From assembly GCA_964516055.1 (NCBI GenBank), contig CAZEYK010000047.1, positions 1 to 8,823 of the forward strand: 8,823 bases of DNA, in the 5' to 3' direction. Position numbers and translations under genes: made by a program. Source of the stretch: JABIEQ01 sp964516055. Lineage in GTDB: Bacteria; Patescibacteriota; Patescibacteriia; Magasanikbacterales; UBA922. This document shows positions 1 to 6,503 of this stretch, in pieces; the first letter of the stretch is position 1; each line of letters starts with the position of its first letter. The notes beneath the pieces were generated by a model, which did no database searches, was not told the origin of the DNA, and saw only the letters and a program-made list of their open reading frames with translations.

Positions 1-1
1 T

Positions 2-2248
2 CTTTTTGTTGAAGCAGGGAGTAAAATTCAAGCTGATGGGCGGATTATTGATGCTGTGGATTGTTTTGTCAATGAGGCTGTTCTTACGGGGGAGTCGCAG
101 CCAGTGAAAAAAAATGCGACTACTTTGCGTGGAGAAAAACAACTTGGAGATAGAGTTAATATGGTATATGCGGGAACGATTGTTACTTCTGGACGAGCTG
201 TTGTATTGATAACGGCAACGAATGGAGAAACTGAAATTGGAAAAATTGCAACATTGGTACAAGAAACAACTGATGAACAAACTCCTTTGCAAATGCAGTT
301 GAATCATTTGGCGAGGGTGATTACGATTATTGTGGTTATTATTTGTGCGTTTATGTTGGTATTTGGTGTGTTGTTTGGTGGGGAAGATTATACGTTATTT
401 TCGTTATTTGAAACGGCTGTAGCGGTGGCAGTGGCTGCTATTCCTGAAGGACTTGTTATTTCTTTGACTGTTATTTTGGCTATTGGTATGCAGTTTATTT
501 TGAAGCGTAAGGCTTTGGTGCGAAAGTTAGTTGCGGCAGAGACACTTGGTTCTGTGAATGTTATTTGTACAGATAAAACAGGAACATTGACTGTGGGAGA
601 TATGCGGGTAACTCATGTGGTAACGGGAAAAAATACGTATAATGCGTCAGAGTTGCAGGTGGTCTCACGTACTCGAAATGAAAAATATGATCAGGTATTT
701 TCTCTTTTGCGTGCGGGAGTGTTGTGTAGTGATGCCGTATTGCAGAATCCTACTGATGATGTTGGCTCATGGACGTTTGTGGGGGATACAACAGAGGTTG
801 CTCTTGTTCGTGTTGCGGCACAAGTAGGAGTACAAAAGTATGAACTGGATGATGTATTTCCACGGATAGCAGAAATTCCATTTACGAGTGATAATAAGTT
901 TATGGCAACGTTGCATAAACAAGATGTTGATTATGCACTGTACGTGAAAGGAGCGTTTGATGTATTGCTGCCGTGGGCAACGTATTATATTGATTTTAAT
1001 GGAGATAAAAAGAAGCTTACCAAAAAACAGCGTGCGTGGTTTGAGGAACAAATGAATGCGTTAACATCTTGGGGATTGCGTGTATTGGCTATTGGGTATA
1101 AAACAATGACAAAAAAAACGACACACATTACGTCAAACGATATTTATGATTTTGTGTTGTTGGGTCTTGTTGGAATGGAAGATCCTTTGCGAGATGATGT
1201 TGTGGAAACAATAGGCATTGCTCGGGCGGCTGGAATTCGGGTGATTATGGTGACGGGGGATTATGCGGCAACGGCACAATCTATTGGCATGCAACTTGGA
1301 TTAACGGGGGGAGTGATTGATGGCAGTGAGCTTGAAAATATGTCGGATGAACAGCTTCGGGATGCTATTGGATCTGTGAGTATTTTTGCTCGTGTTGATC
1401 CTAAACATAAAATTCGTATTGTACAGGCGCTTCAAACACAAAATCTAGTTGTTGCTATGACAGGAGACGGTGTGAATGATGCTCCCGCCCTTAAGGCGGC
1501 AGATATAGGAATTGCGCTTGGTTCTGGGACTGATGTTGCAAAGGAAACGGCTGATATGGTTATTCTGGATGATCGGTTTGCTACTATTGTTCATGCTGTT
1601 GAAGAGGGAAGGGGGATTTATGAAAATATTAAAAAGGTGGTATTGTATTTGTTGGCTGGGAGTTTTTCCGAAGTGGTTATGGTCACTGGGAGTATTCTGG
1701 CTGGTTTGCCCTTGGCAGCATTGCCGGTACAAATTTTGTGGGTGAATATTATTGAAGATGGATTTCCGGCCATAGCACTTGCGTTTGATAAAACGAGTAG
1801 AGAGAATATGTCAGATCCGCCAAGGAAAAAGGGGGAATCTTTGATTGATGCTGAAATGCGAGTGATGGTGATCTTGGAAAGTGTATTGTCGAATGTGGCG
1901 CTTTTTTCTATTTTTGTGTATTTTTTCTATAAGACTGGTGACCTCGCGCTTACTCGTACAATAGTATTTGTGGGGTTTGCTATTGGTTCGCTTTTTTTTA
2001 TTTTTTCTATTCGTAGTTTGCGTCGGATGATTTGGCAGATGAATCCATTTTCCAATATGTATTTGATTGGTGCCGTGCTTTTTGGTTGGGTAATGCTGTT
2101 GTTGGCGATTTATGTACCAGCATTGCAATTGTTGCTTCGGACGGTGCCGTTGTCATTGTGGCATTGGGGGGTAATGATTGCCTTTGGGTTATTTAATATT
2201 TTGTTGATGGAAACCGTTAAATTTATTTTTATTGTGCGAAGAAAATGA
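2..2248 (+). CDS. Cation-transporting P-type ATPase, P2 (Ca2+-ATPase-like) type, 5'-truncated by the window edge
   Basis: ATP-driven cation pump of the inner membrane. The reading frame is open from base 2, so the real start lies upstream; a GTG at 56 is internal. Numbering from base 2 (748 residues seen): actuator TGES at 29-32, M4 motif IPEGL at 147-151, phosphorylation motif DKTGTLT with the acceptor Asp at 191, N-domain KGA at 316, hinge GDGVND at 488-493, then six C-terminal membrane segments. IPEGL places it in the P2 group (Ca2+, Na+/K+ pumps) and not with heavy-metal pumps, which carry CPx. Of the SERCA ion ligands, the M4 Glu (149), M5 Glu (557) and M6 Asn and Asp (582, 586) are kept, while the M5 Asn is Ser (554) and the M6 Thr is Glu (585). 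About 130-150 N-terminal residues (M1, M2) are inferred to be missing. The transported ion cannot be settled; Ca2+ is the first guess. Confidence 0.95.
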   Translation, partial: LFVEAGSKIQADGRIIDAVDCFVNEAVLTGESQPVKKNATTLRGEKQLGDRVNMVYAGTIVTSGRAVVLITATNGETEIGKIATLVQETTDEQTPLQMQLNHLARVITIIVVIICAFMLVFGVLFGGEDYTLFSLFETAVAVAVAAIPEGLVISLTVILAIGMQFILKRKALVRKLVAAETLGSVNVICTDKTGTLTVGDMRVTHVVTGKNTYNASELQVVSRTRNEKYDQVFSLLRAGVLCSDAVLQNPTDDVGSWTFVGDTTEVALVRVAAQVGVQKYELDDVFPRIAEIPFTSDNKFMATLHKQDVDYALYVKGAFDVLLPWATYYIDFNGDKKKLTKKQRAWFEEQMNALTSWGLRVLAIGYKTMTKKTTHITSNDIYDFVLLGLVGMEDPLRDDVVETIGIARAAGIRVIMVTGDYAATAQSIGMQLGLTGGVIDGSELENMSDEQLRDAIGSVSIFARVDPKHKIRIVQALQTQNLVVAMTGDGVNDAPALKAADIGIALGSGTDVAKETADMVILDDRFATIVHAVEEGRGIYENIKKVVLYLLAGSFSEVVMVTGSILAGLPLAALPVQILWVNIIEDGFPAIALAFDKTSRENMSDPPRKKGESLIDAEMRVMVILESVLSNVALFSIFVYFFYKTGDLALTRTIVFVGFAIGSLFFIFSIRSLRRMIWQMNPFSNMYLIGAVLFGWVMLLLAIYVPALQLLLRTVPLSLWHWGVMIAFGLFNILLMETVKFIFIVRRK

Positions 2249-2253
2249 TGACA

Positions 2254-2309
2254 TTGGTGAGTAACTATTCAGGGTAGACATAGGTGTATGATGAATGGTT
2301 ACTTACTAA
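2254..2309. repeat. 17-bp inverted repeat (hairpin) between the ATPase and translin-like genes
   Basis: Bases 2254-2270 pair with 2293-2309 without interruption: 14 Watson-Crick and 3 G-U pairs, around a 22-nt loop. No T-run follows on either strand, so it is not a typical intrinsic terminator. The right arm ends 11 nt before the ATG at 2321. It could act as an RNA structure controlling translation, an mRNA 3'-end stabiliser for the ATPase transcript, or a DNA operator. The sequence shows only the symmetry; any role is inference. Confidence 0.7.
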
Positions 2310-2320
2310 GTTGATGATGT

Positions 2321-2887
2321 ATGACATTACAGGTTACCTATTTACGTGGTATTAAAAAAGAGTTGCTTGATTATGCTGAAAAGCGTCGTGCGGTTATTAA
2401 ACTTGCTGATGATGCACTTCATATTTCAAAGCGAGCTATTTTTGCTGTGCATCGAGATGATATGAAGGAGGCAAAAGAAAAATTGGCTGCGGCAGAAGCA
2501 TTATTGAAACAAATTGCCAAGAAGTATGTGAAATTGTCTGAAGAGGGATCAGTGAAGGCTGCGCAAGAGGAATATGTAGAAGCAACATTGTTTTATCAAT
2601 TTTTGACAACAAAAAAGATTGGAAAAATTATGGGAATGACGATTTCTTCAAAAGTATATATTGCCGGTCTTTGTGATGTGCCAGGAGAATTGTATAGGTA
2701 TGCTATTAAAGCTGCTACGGCACGTGATAGAGAAAGCGTAACTGCGTGTGCACGTATGGCTCAGGATATTGTTGGTGAATTGACGGAGTTTAATCTTACG
2801 AGTTATTTGCGGAATAAATTTGATCAAGCAAAAGCTGCCGTGCAAAAGATTGAACATGTGGTATATGAGTTGAGTTTAAAGGATTAA
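2321..2887 (+). CDS. Translin/TRAX family protein
   Basis: A 188-residue all-helical protein resembling translin and TRAX, the RNA/ssDNA-binding proteins that form octameric barrels. In eukaryotes, TRAX is the Mg2+-dependent endoribonuclease subunit of C3PO; archaea have single translin-like proteins. Family marks seen: QEEYVEA at 82-88, which matches the family's E-x-x-E active-site helix (E84, E87), and GLCDVPGELYRYAI at 116-129, equivalent to the conserved G-x-x-D-x-x-GEL-x-R segment (D119, E123). The N-terminal half is rich in Lys, Glu and Ala. Length is close to archaeal homologues and shorter than human translin. The ATG at 2321 has no clear ribosome binding site. It lies 8 nt upstream of the GNAT gene, so the two are probably co-transcribed. 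Keeping both Glu residues suggests a nuclease, but substrate and activity are not shown by the sequence. Confidence 0.82.
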   Translation: MTLQVTYLRGIKKELLDYAEKRRAVIKLADDALHISKRAIFAVHRDDMKEAKEKLAAAEALLKQIAKKYVKLSEEGSVKAAQEEYVEATLFYQFLTTKKIGKIMGMTISSKVYIAGLCDVPGELYRYAIKAATARDRESVTACARMAQDIVGELTEFNLTSYLRNKFDQAKAAVQKIEHVVYELSLKD

Positions 2888-2895
2888 AAAAGTAT

Positions 2896-3345
2896 ATGAG
2901 AGGAAGACATAGTGAACAGCATTTCTATGAAGATCAAAGATCTCAGGAACATCGATTATTTAATAGAAGATCTCGATTTATTAAAGAACAGTATCCTGGA
3001 GATGCTGAGTATATTATAGAAACGGCATTAGATGGATTTGACGTTATTGAAGTGACGGATGGTCAAGATATTCGTGGTATGCTTACCTATACTGAGGGAA
3101 AAGATCAACATCAAGAAGTATACACGCAGTTTGGTGTAATTTTGGTTGATGAAGAAGAACGAGGTTCTGGTTTGGCGGAAGAGTTATTTGAAAGACTTGT
3201 TCATATTGCTAAAGAAAAAGAACATGCGTATATTACCGCTAAAGCAGACACTCCCTCTGGAGAGGCTTTTTTAGAGCGTGTTGGCTTTTACGAAGAGGTT
3301 GATGATGTGAATAGTGAGGAATACTTTCGTTACGATTTAGAATAA
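2896..3345 (+). CDS. GNAT family N-acetyltransferase
   Basis: A 149-residue single-domain protein of the GCN5-related N-acetyltransferase fold, which transfers acetyl from acetyl-CoA to an amine. The acetyl-CoA pyrophosphate-binding motif A is clear: strand VILV at 81-84, then ERGSGLAEELFERL at 88-101, fitting R/Q-x-x-G-x-G/A (R89 to G92 region). Motif B follows as GEAFLERVGFYEE at 122-134. The first 35 residues are very charged (many Arg, Glu, Gln, His) and lie outside the usual core. The substrate cannot be predicted. The gene sits 8 nt after the translin-like gene and 5 nt before the Mur ligase gene, so it is probably in one operon with them. An AAAGGA at 2878-2883 could be a weak ribosome binding site, though its 12-nt spacing is long. 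Confidence 0.87.
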   Translation: MRGRHSEQHFYEDQRSQEHRLFNRRSRFIKEQYPGDAEYIIETALDGFDVIEVTDGQDIRGMLTYTEGKDQHQEVYTQFGVILVDEEERGSGLAEELFERLVHIAKEKEHAYITAKADTPSGEAFLERVGFYEEVDDVNSEEYFRYDLE

Positions 3346-3350
3346 TTTTT

Positions 3351-4694
3351 ATGAAAAAATATATACGAACATATATTCCACGACGAATTTTGAATTTGCG
3401 TCATTTGTATTATGCGTGGAAAGGCGCTCGGGAATATGGATATCCTTCAAAAGAATTAATTGTAATTGGTATTACGGGAACAAGTGGAAAATCCAGTACG
3501 GCATTTTTGTTGCGTCAGTTATTGGAGGCAGCGGGACTTGCGGTGGGATCGTTGTCTACTATTGATTTTTATATTGCCGGAAAGCAGCAATGGAATGATC
3601 AAAAAATGACTATGCTTGGAAAAATGCAAGTACAACAATATTTACGAAAAATGGTGGAACATCATTGTGATGTGGCAATTGTGGAAACAACGTCTGAAGG
3701 GTATTTGCAGCATCGACATCGATTTATTGCCTACGATGGTATTGTTCTTACTAATTTATATCCAGAGCATATTGATTCTCATGGAAGTTTTGAAAATTAT
3801 AAGGCGGCAAAGCTTGGTATTTTTTCGTATGTGTCTCATTTATCAAGAAAAATTTTGGCAGGAAAACAAGTGCCTCGATTTTGTGTGGTGAATGCTGCAA
3901 ATGAATATGCAAATGAATTTTTGCAATTTGCGTTTGATTCTTCGTATCTTTTTGCACGAAATGATCAGGTATTGTATGTAGAAAAAAAATTGTTGGATGA
4001 TGGGATGCCGTTGTTATTAGCAAAAGATGTGGAGGTTCGTAAGAATGGGCTTCATTTTGATCTTGATACAATGGCTATTAATTCACGATTGTTTGGTGAA
4101 CATAATGTGTCTAATATATTGGCGGCACTTGGTGTGTGTCAGGCATTGAATATCGACATTCATCAGGTTATTGCAAAACTTGGAGAGATTGCTGGTATCC
4201 CAGGAAGAATTGAATTTTTGCCTCAAGCAGAAAAACATGGATATCAGGCTATTGTTGATTATGCATTTGAGCCAAAGGCTATGGAACAGTTGTATTCAGT
4301 TGTGCGGTTGTTGAATCCTACTCGAGTGATTCATGTGTTGGGTTCTACTGGTGGGGGACGTGATATTGAACGACGGTTTACGGTGGGAACAATGGTGGGA
4401 CAACGAGCCGATATTATTGTGGTAACAGATGAAGATCCGTATGATGATGATCCTGAAACTATTATGAAGGATGTGGCATCTGCTGTTCGCAAAACTGGGA
4501 AAAAAGATAATGAAACATTGTTTCAAATTGTGAGTCGTAAGGAGGCAATAGAAAAAGCAGTATCACTTGCACAACCAGGAGATATTATTTTAGTCACGGG
4601 AAAAGGAAGTGAACAGGCAATGGTGGTGAAAGGATCGTTGATTCCGTGGGATGATCGTTCTGTTCTTCGTGCGGCTATTATTGCGAGAGAATAG
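3351..4694 (+). CDS. Mur ligase family protein, MurE-like, lacking the N-terminal UDP-binding domain
   Basis: ATP-dependent amide ligase of 447 residues, closest in layout to MurE, which adds the third residue to the UDP-MurNAc dipeptide. Central domain: P-loop GTSGKSS at 43-49 (family usual GTNGKTT), VETTSEG at 111-117, NLYPEHIDSHGSFENYKAAK at 135-154 with the conserved His140 and the Lys154 that is carbamylated in MurE. C-terminal domain: GEHNVSNILAAL at 249-260, GIPGRIE at 282-288, VDYAFEP at 302-308, VLGSTGGGRD at 329-338, DEDPYDDDP at 360-368, GKGSEQ at 417-422. Two oddities: the P-loop begins at residue 43, leaving no room for the roughly 90-residue MurE domain 1 that holds UDP-MurNAc, and the DNPR motif that reads meso-diaminopimelate is replaced by DEDPY with no Arg. 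It may therefore use a different amino acid, or be a MurE-related ligase with another job. Start ATG has no Shine-Dalgarno and follows the GNAT stop by 5 nt. Confidence 0.9.
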   Translation: MKKYIRTYIPRRILNLRHLYYAWKGAREYGYPSKELIVIGITGTSGKSSTAFLLRQLLEAAGLAVGSLSTIDFYIAGKQQWNDQKMTMLGKMQVQQYLRKMVEHHCDVAIVETTSEGYLQHRHRFIAYDGIVLTNLYPEHIDSHGSFENYKAAKLGIFSYVSHLSRKILAGKQVPRFCVVNAANEYANEFLQFAFDSSYLFARNDQVLYVEKKLLDDGMPLLLAKDVEVRKNGLHFDLDTMAINSRLFGEHNVSNILAALGVCQALNIDIHQVIAKLGEIAGIPGRIEFLPQAEKHGYQAIVDYAFEPKAMEQLYSVVRLLNPTRVIHVLGSTGGGRDIERRFTVGTMVGQRADIIVVTDEDPYDDDPETIMKDVASAVRKTGKKDNETLFQIVSRKEAIEKAVSLAQPGDIILVTGKGSEQAMVVKGSLIPWDDRSVLRAAIIARE

Positions 4695-4698
4695 TTTG

Positions 4699-4707
4699 TG
4701 ATATACT
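4699..4707 (+). promoter_or_regulatory. Extended -10 promoter for the FtsB-like gene
   Basis: TGATATACT matches the extended -10 pattern TGnTATAAT with one change. The element ends 9 nt before the ATG at 4717, so transcription would begin about 3 nt upstream of the start codon, giving a nearly leaderless mRNA. A possible -35 is TTGCGA at 4681-4686 with a short 15-nt spacer, overlapping the end of the Mur ligase gene. The same TGnTATACT form occurs before ftsE. Confidence 0.5.
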
Positions 4708-4716
4708 AATGGTTGT

Positions 4717-5127
4717 ATGCTCAAGAAACGTGCACATGGAATCTTTATTCAACGGTTTTTTTCTTCACCGCTTTTTTTGATTTGTGGGCTGGTGTTGTCT
4801 TGTTTGTTTATATTTGCTTTTTTTCGTAATTATTATCAAGATTATCATATTCACAAAGAAATTGAGGCGTTGCAAGGAGAAGTAGGTGCGCTTGAAAAAA
4901 AGAAACTCGAATCATTGGAAATTTTGGACTATGTGATGAGTGATACCTTTGTGGAAGAAACGGCACGAAAAGAGTTGCAATACAAAAAACCCGGAGAACA
5001 TGTTATTGTGGTAAATACTCCTACGATTTATGAAGAAGTTGATGCTGGGGAGGAACATGTTCAGGGGGGCTTGAGTAATCCTATTAAATGGTGGTATTAT
5101 TTTATTCATAAAGACCTGTCATCATAA
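4717..5127 (+). CDS. Septum formation initiator (FtsB/DivIC-like) membrane protein
   Basis: A 136-residue bitopic protein: basic N-terminus, one membrane segment at about 17-36, then a coiled coil at about 43-68 (EIEALQGEVGALEKKKLES), then FVEETARKELQYKKPGEHVIVV at 78-99. This last block is the hallmark of FtsB/DivIC, where a short helix and a K-x-GE turn precede a beta strand. In other bacteria these proteins form the FtsQ-FtsL-FtsB (DivIB-FtsL-DivIC) complex that activates septal peptidoglycan synthesis. The tail ends with an aromatic patch (NPIKWWYYFI at 121-130) that may sit on the membrane. The ATG at 4717 gives a conventional length; there is no Shine-Dalgarno. The position after a Mur ligase and before a parvulin and ftsEX fits a cell-division role. 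FtsB and FtsL look alike at this level; the KPGE block favours FtsB/DivIC. Confidence 0.85.
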   Translation: MLKKRAHGIFIQRFFSSPLFLICGLVLSCLFIFAFFRNYYQDYHIHKEIEALQGEVGALEKKKLESLEILDYVMSDTFVEETARKELQYKKPGEHVIVVNTPTIYEEVDAGEEHVQGGLSNPIKWWYYFIHKDLSS

Positions 5128-5135
5128 TTTTTTAA

Positions 5136-5147
5136 TGTATATATAGT
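5136..5147 (+). promoter_or_regulatory. Possible -10 region upstream of the parvulin gene
   Basis: An AT-rich TGTATATATAGT stretch lies just before the ATG at 5152 and could serve as a -10 element, again giving an almost leaderless transcript. It also could be simple AT-rich spacer, since the upstream FtsB-like gene is only 24 nt away and may be co-transcribed. No -35 is evident. Confidence 0.25.
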
Positions 5148-5151
5148 TACT

Positions 5152-6168
5152 ATGGATATGCAAGAACAACCGGCCATTAAGGCTGAAGCTCCTGTTTCTT
5201 CTCCAGAGAAGAAAAAAAATAATTTACGAGTATTTGTTATTGGCCTATTGGGGGCAATTGTGGTAATTGGTGGTGGTGTTATTGGTGGAAGTGCGTATGC
5301 TGCCAAGAATGTTTCTACTCATCCTTTTGTAATGAGTATGGCTGATACCTTTCATTTTGCCGCTGTTAAGGTAAATGATAGGGAAGTGCCATATACGGCA
5401 TATATTCGTGATTTGACTGCGCTTAAGAGTTTTTATAAAAAAGTATCTGAACAGCCTGTCCCAATTACGGATGAACAAATTTCTGATCAAGTATTGGTGC
5501 GATTAACCGCAAATACTATTTTGGCGGAGTTAGCTCAAAAATTTGATGTTAAGGTTAGTGATGAAGATCTTGCTCCTGAACGGGAAAAAGTATTGTCTGA
5601 ATTTCCTTCAGAAGAAGAGGCACAAACACAAATTATGGATTTGTATGGATGGACATTTGATGAATTTGTGGATAATGTGGTTCGTCCACTTGCGTTAGAA
5701 GATAAACTGCAACAAGTATTTTTGGATCCAAATTTTGCTGTTGATGATACATATATGGTTGAAGAGGTACATGCTCGACATATTTTATTTCAGCCAGAAG
5801 CTGATGAATCTGATGATAGTGTAAAGGCGCGTGCACAAGTAGTGCTTGATAGAATTAAGGCTGGAGAGGATTTTGCTACACTTGCTTTAGAATTTGGTAC
5901 CGATGGGACAAAAGATGTCGGGGGTGATCTTGGATTTTTTGCGCGAGGTTTGATGGTTCCTGAGTTTGAGGCAGCAGCATTTGTACTTGAGCCTGGACAG
6001 TTGAGTGATGAACTTGTACAAACGCAATTTGGGTATCACATTGTCCAAGTGGATGAAAAACGGATGAATAAAGATTTTACGACGTTTGTGAATACACAAT
6101 TGGAGCAAGCAGATATTGAGTTGAAGTTGAATGTGCATGATCCGTTTGCAGATATTACAAAGCAATAA
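5152..6168 (+). CDS. Membrane-anchored parvulin-type peptidyl-prolyl isomerase (PpiC/SurA/PrsA-like)
   Basis: A 338-residue foldase predicted to act outside the cytoplasmic membrane. Order of parts: charged cytosolic tail at 1-25, membrane anchor at 26-50 (no lipobox Cys, so a TM anchor and not a lipoprotein as in PrsA), SurA-N-like helical chaperone region at about 75-195, parvulin domain at about 204-302. Parvulin marks seen are VHARHILF at 206-213 (H210), GEDFATLALEFG at 238-249, GGDLGFFARGLMVPEFEAAAF at 257-277, and FGYHIVQV at 293-300 (H296). The two His belong to the conserved active-site set. The role is cis-trans isomerisation of X-Pro bonds in exported proteins, and chaperoning. It follows the FtsB-like gene by 24 nt and is closed by a terminator at 6194-6222. 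The exported clients are unknown; the neighbours suggest division or envelope proteins. Confidence 0.92.
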   Translation: MDMQEQPAIKAEAPVSSPEKKKNNLRVFVIGLLGAIVVIGGGVIGGSAYAAKNVSTHPFVMSMADTFHFAAVKVNDREVPYTAYIRDLTALKSFYKKVSEQPVPITDEQISDQVLVRLTANTILAELAQKFDVKVSDEDLAPEREKVLSEFPSEEEAQTQIMDLYGWTFDEFVDNVVRPLALEDKLQQVFLDPNFAVDDTYMVEEVHARHILFQPEADESDDSVKARAQVVLDRIKAGEDFATLALEFGTDGTKDVGGDLGFFARGLMVPEFEAAAFVLEPGQLSDELVQTQFGYHIVQVDEKRMNKDFTTFVNTQLEQADIELKLNVHDPFADITKQ

Positions 6169-6193
6169 GTTGGTACTGTTGTAAAAATAGTTT

Positions 6194-6222
6194 AAACATC
6201 CTTCGCTGTGAGGATGTTTTTT
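6194..6222 (+). terminator. Intrinsic terminator after the parvulin gene
   Basis: AAACATCCT (6194-6202) pairs with AGGATGTTT (6211-6219) to give a 9-bp stem with an 8-nt loop, running into six T at 6217-6222. It begins 25 nt after the stop codon and separates the FtsB-like/parvulin unit from tRNA-Thr. Confidence 0.85.
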
Positions 6223-6266
6223 ATTTGTGGATATTTGTGTAGTTTATGCTATTGTCCTTGGGTGGC

Positions 6267-6296
6267 TTGATTTTTTGTATGAATATTGTGTAGAAT
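6267..6296 (+). promoter_or_regulatory. Promoter of tRNA-Thr
   Basis: TTGATT (6267-6272) and TAGAAT (6291-6296) are separated by 18 nt and resemble sigma-70 type -35 and -10 boxes. The -10 ends 15 nt before the tRNA 5' end. The position between an upstream terminator and the tRNA requires a promoter here. Confidence 0.55.
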
Positions 6297-6311
6297 ATGG
6301 ATGGTCATTTT

Positions 6312-6384
6312 GCCCGCGTAGCTCAGTTGGTAGAGCGATGCATTCGTAACGCATAGGTCAGCAGTTCGATCCTGCTCGTGGGCT
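6312..6384 (+). tRNA. trnT(cgu): tRNA-Thr(CGU)
   Basis: A full 73-nt cloverleaf: acceptor GCCCGCG (6312-6318) with CGTGGGC (6377-6383, one G-U), D arm GCTC/GAGC, anticodon loop TTCGTAA with anticodon CGT at 6345-6347, T arm AGCAG/CTGCT with loop TTCGATC. It reads ACG codons. The base 73 position is T and no CCA is encoded, so CCA must be added after transcription. The last anticodon-stem pair (31-39) is an A-C mismatch, where other bacterial tRNA-Thr(CGU) have A-U. Confidence 0.95.
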
Positions 6385-6429
6385 CAATATATTGTTGGGT
6401 TGATTAAATAAAATAAAAGAGAAGAATGG

Positions 6430-6456
6430 ACGATCATGTGGATGTGATCGTTTTTT
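6430..6456 (+). terminator. Intrinsic terminator after tRNA-Thr
   Basis: ACGATCA (6430-6436) pairs perfectly with TGATCGT (6445-6451), followed by a T-run through 6456. It makes tRNA-Thr a single-gene transcription unit and separates it from ftsE. It lies inside the upstream extension of the ftsE frame, which argues against a start before 6504. Confidence 0.85.
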
Positions 6457-6470
6457 GTTGTTTTAAGTTG

Positions 6471-6479
6471 TGGTATACT
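6471..6479 (+). promoter_or_regulatory. Extended -10 promoter for ftsE
   Basis: TGGTATACT fits TGnTATAAT with one change and is the same form as at 4699-4707. Transcription would begin near 6486, leaving a leader of about 18 nt before the ATG at 6504. No good -35 is present at 17 nt, which is acceptable for extended -10 promoters. Confidence 0.55.
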
Positions 6480-6503
6480 TCTTGTATTGATTTTTGCTTA
6501 TCT

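Noticed and set aside
56..58. GTG as the start of the ATPase gene
   Set aside because: The frame is open to base 2 and the upstream residues (VEAGSKIQADGRI) continue the actuator-domain pattern, so it is an internal Val codon.
1445..2128. Minus-strand open frames opposite the ATPase gene
   Set aside because: They are shadows of a strongly supported gene and show no family motif or plausible composition.
2271..2320. Riboswitch ahead of the translin-like gene
   Set aside because: Only one simple hairpin is present, with no conserved aptamer core recognised.
6426..6503. Upstream extension of ftsE giving a 252-residue protein
   Set aside because: It crosses the tRNA-Thr terminator and the likely ftsE promoter, and the added residues do not resemble FtsE.
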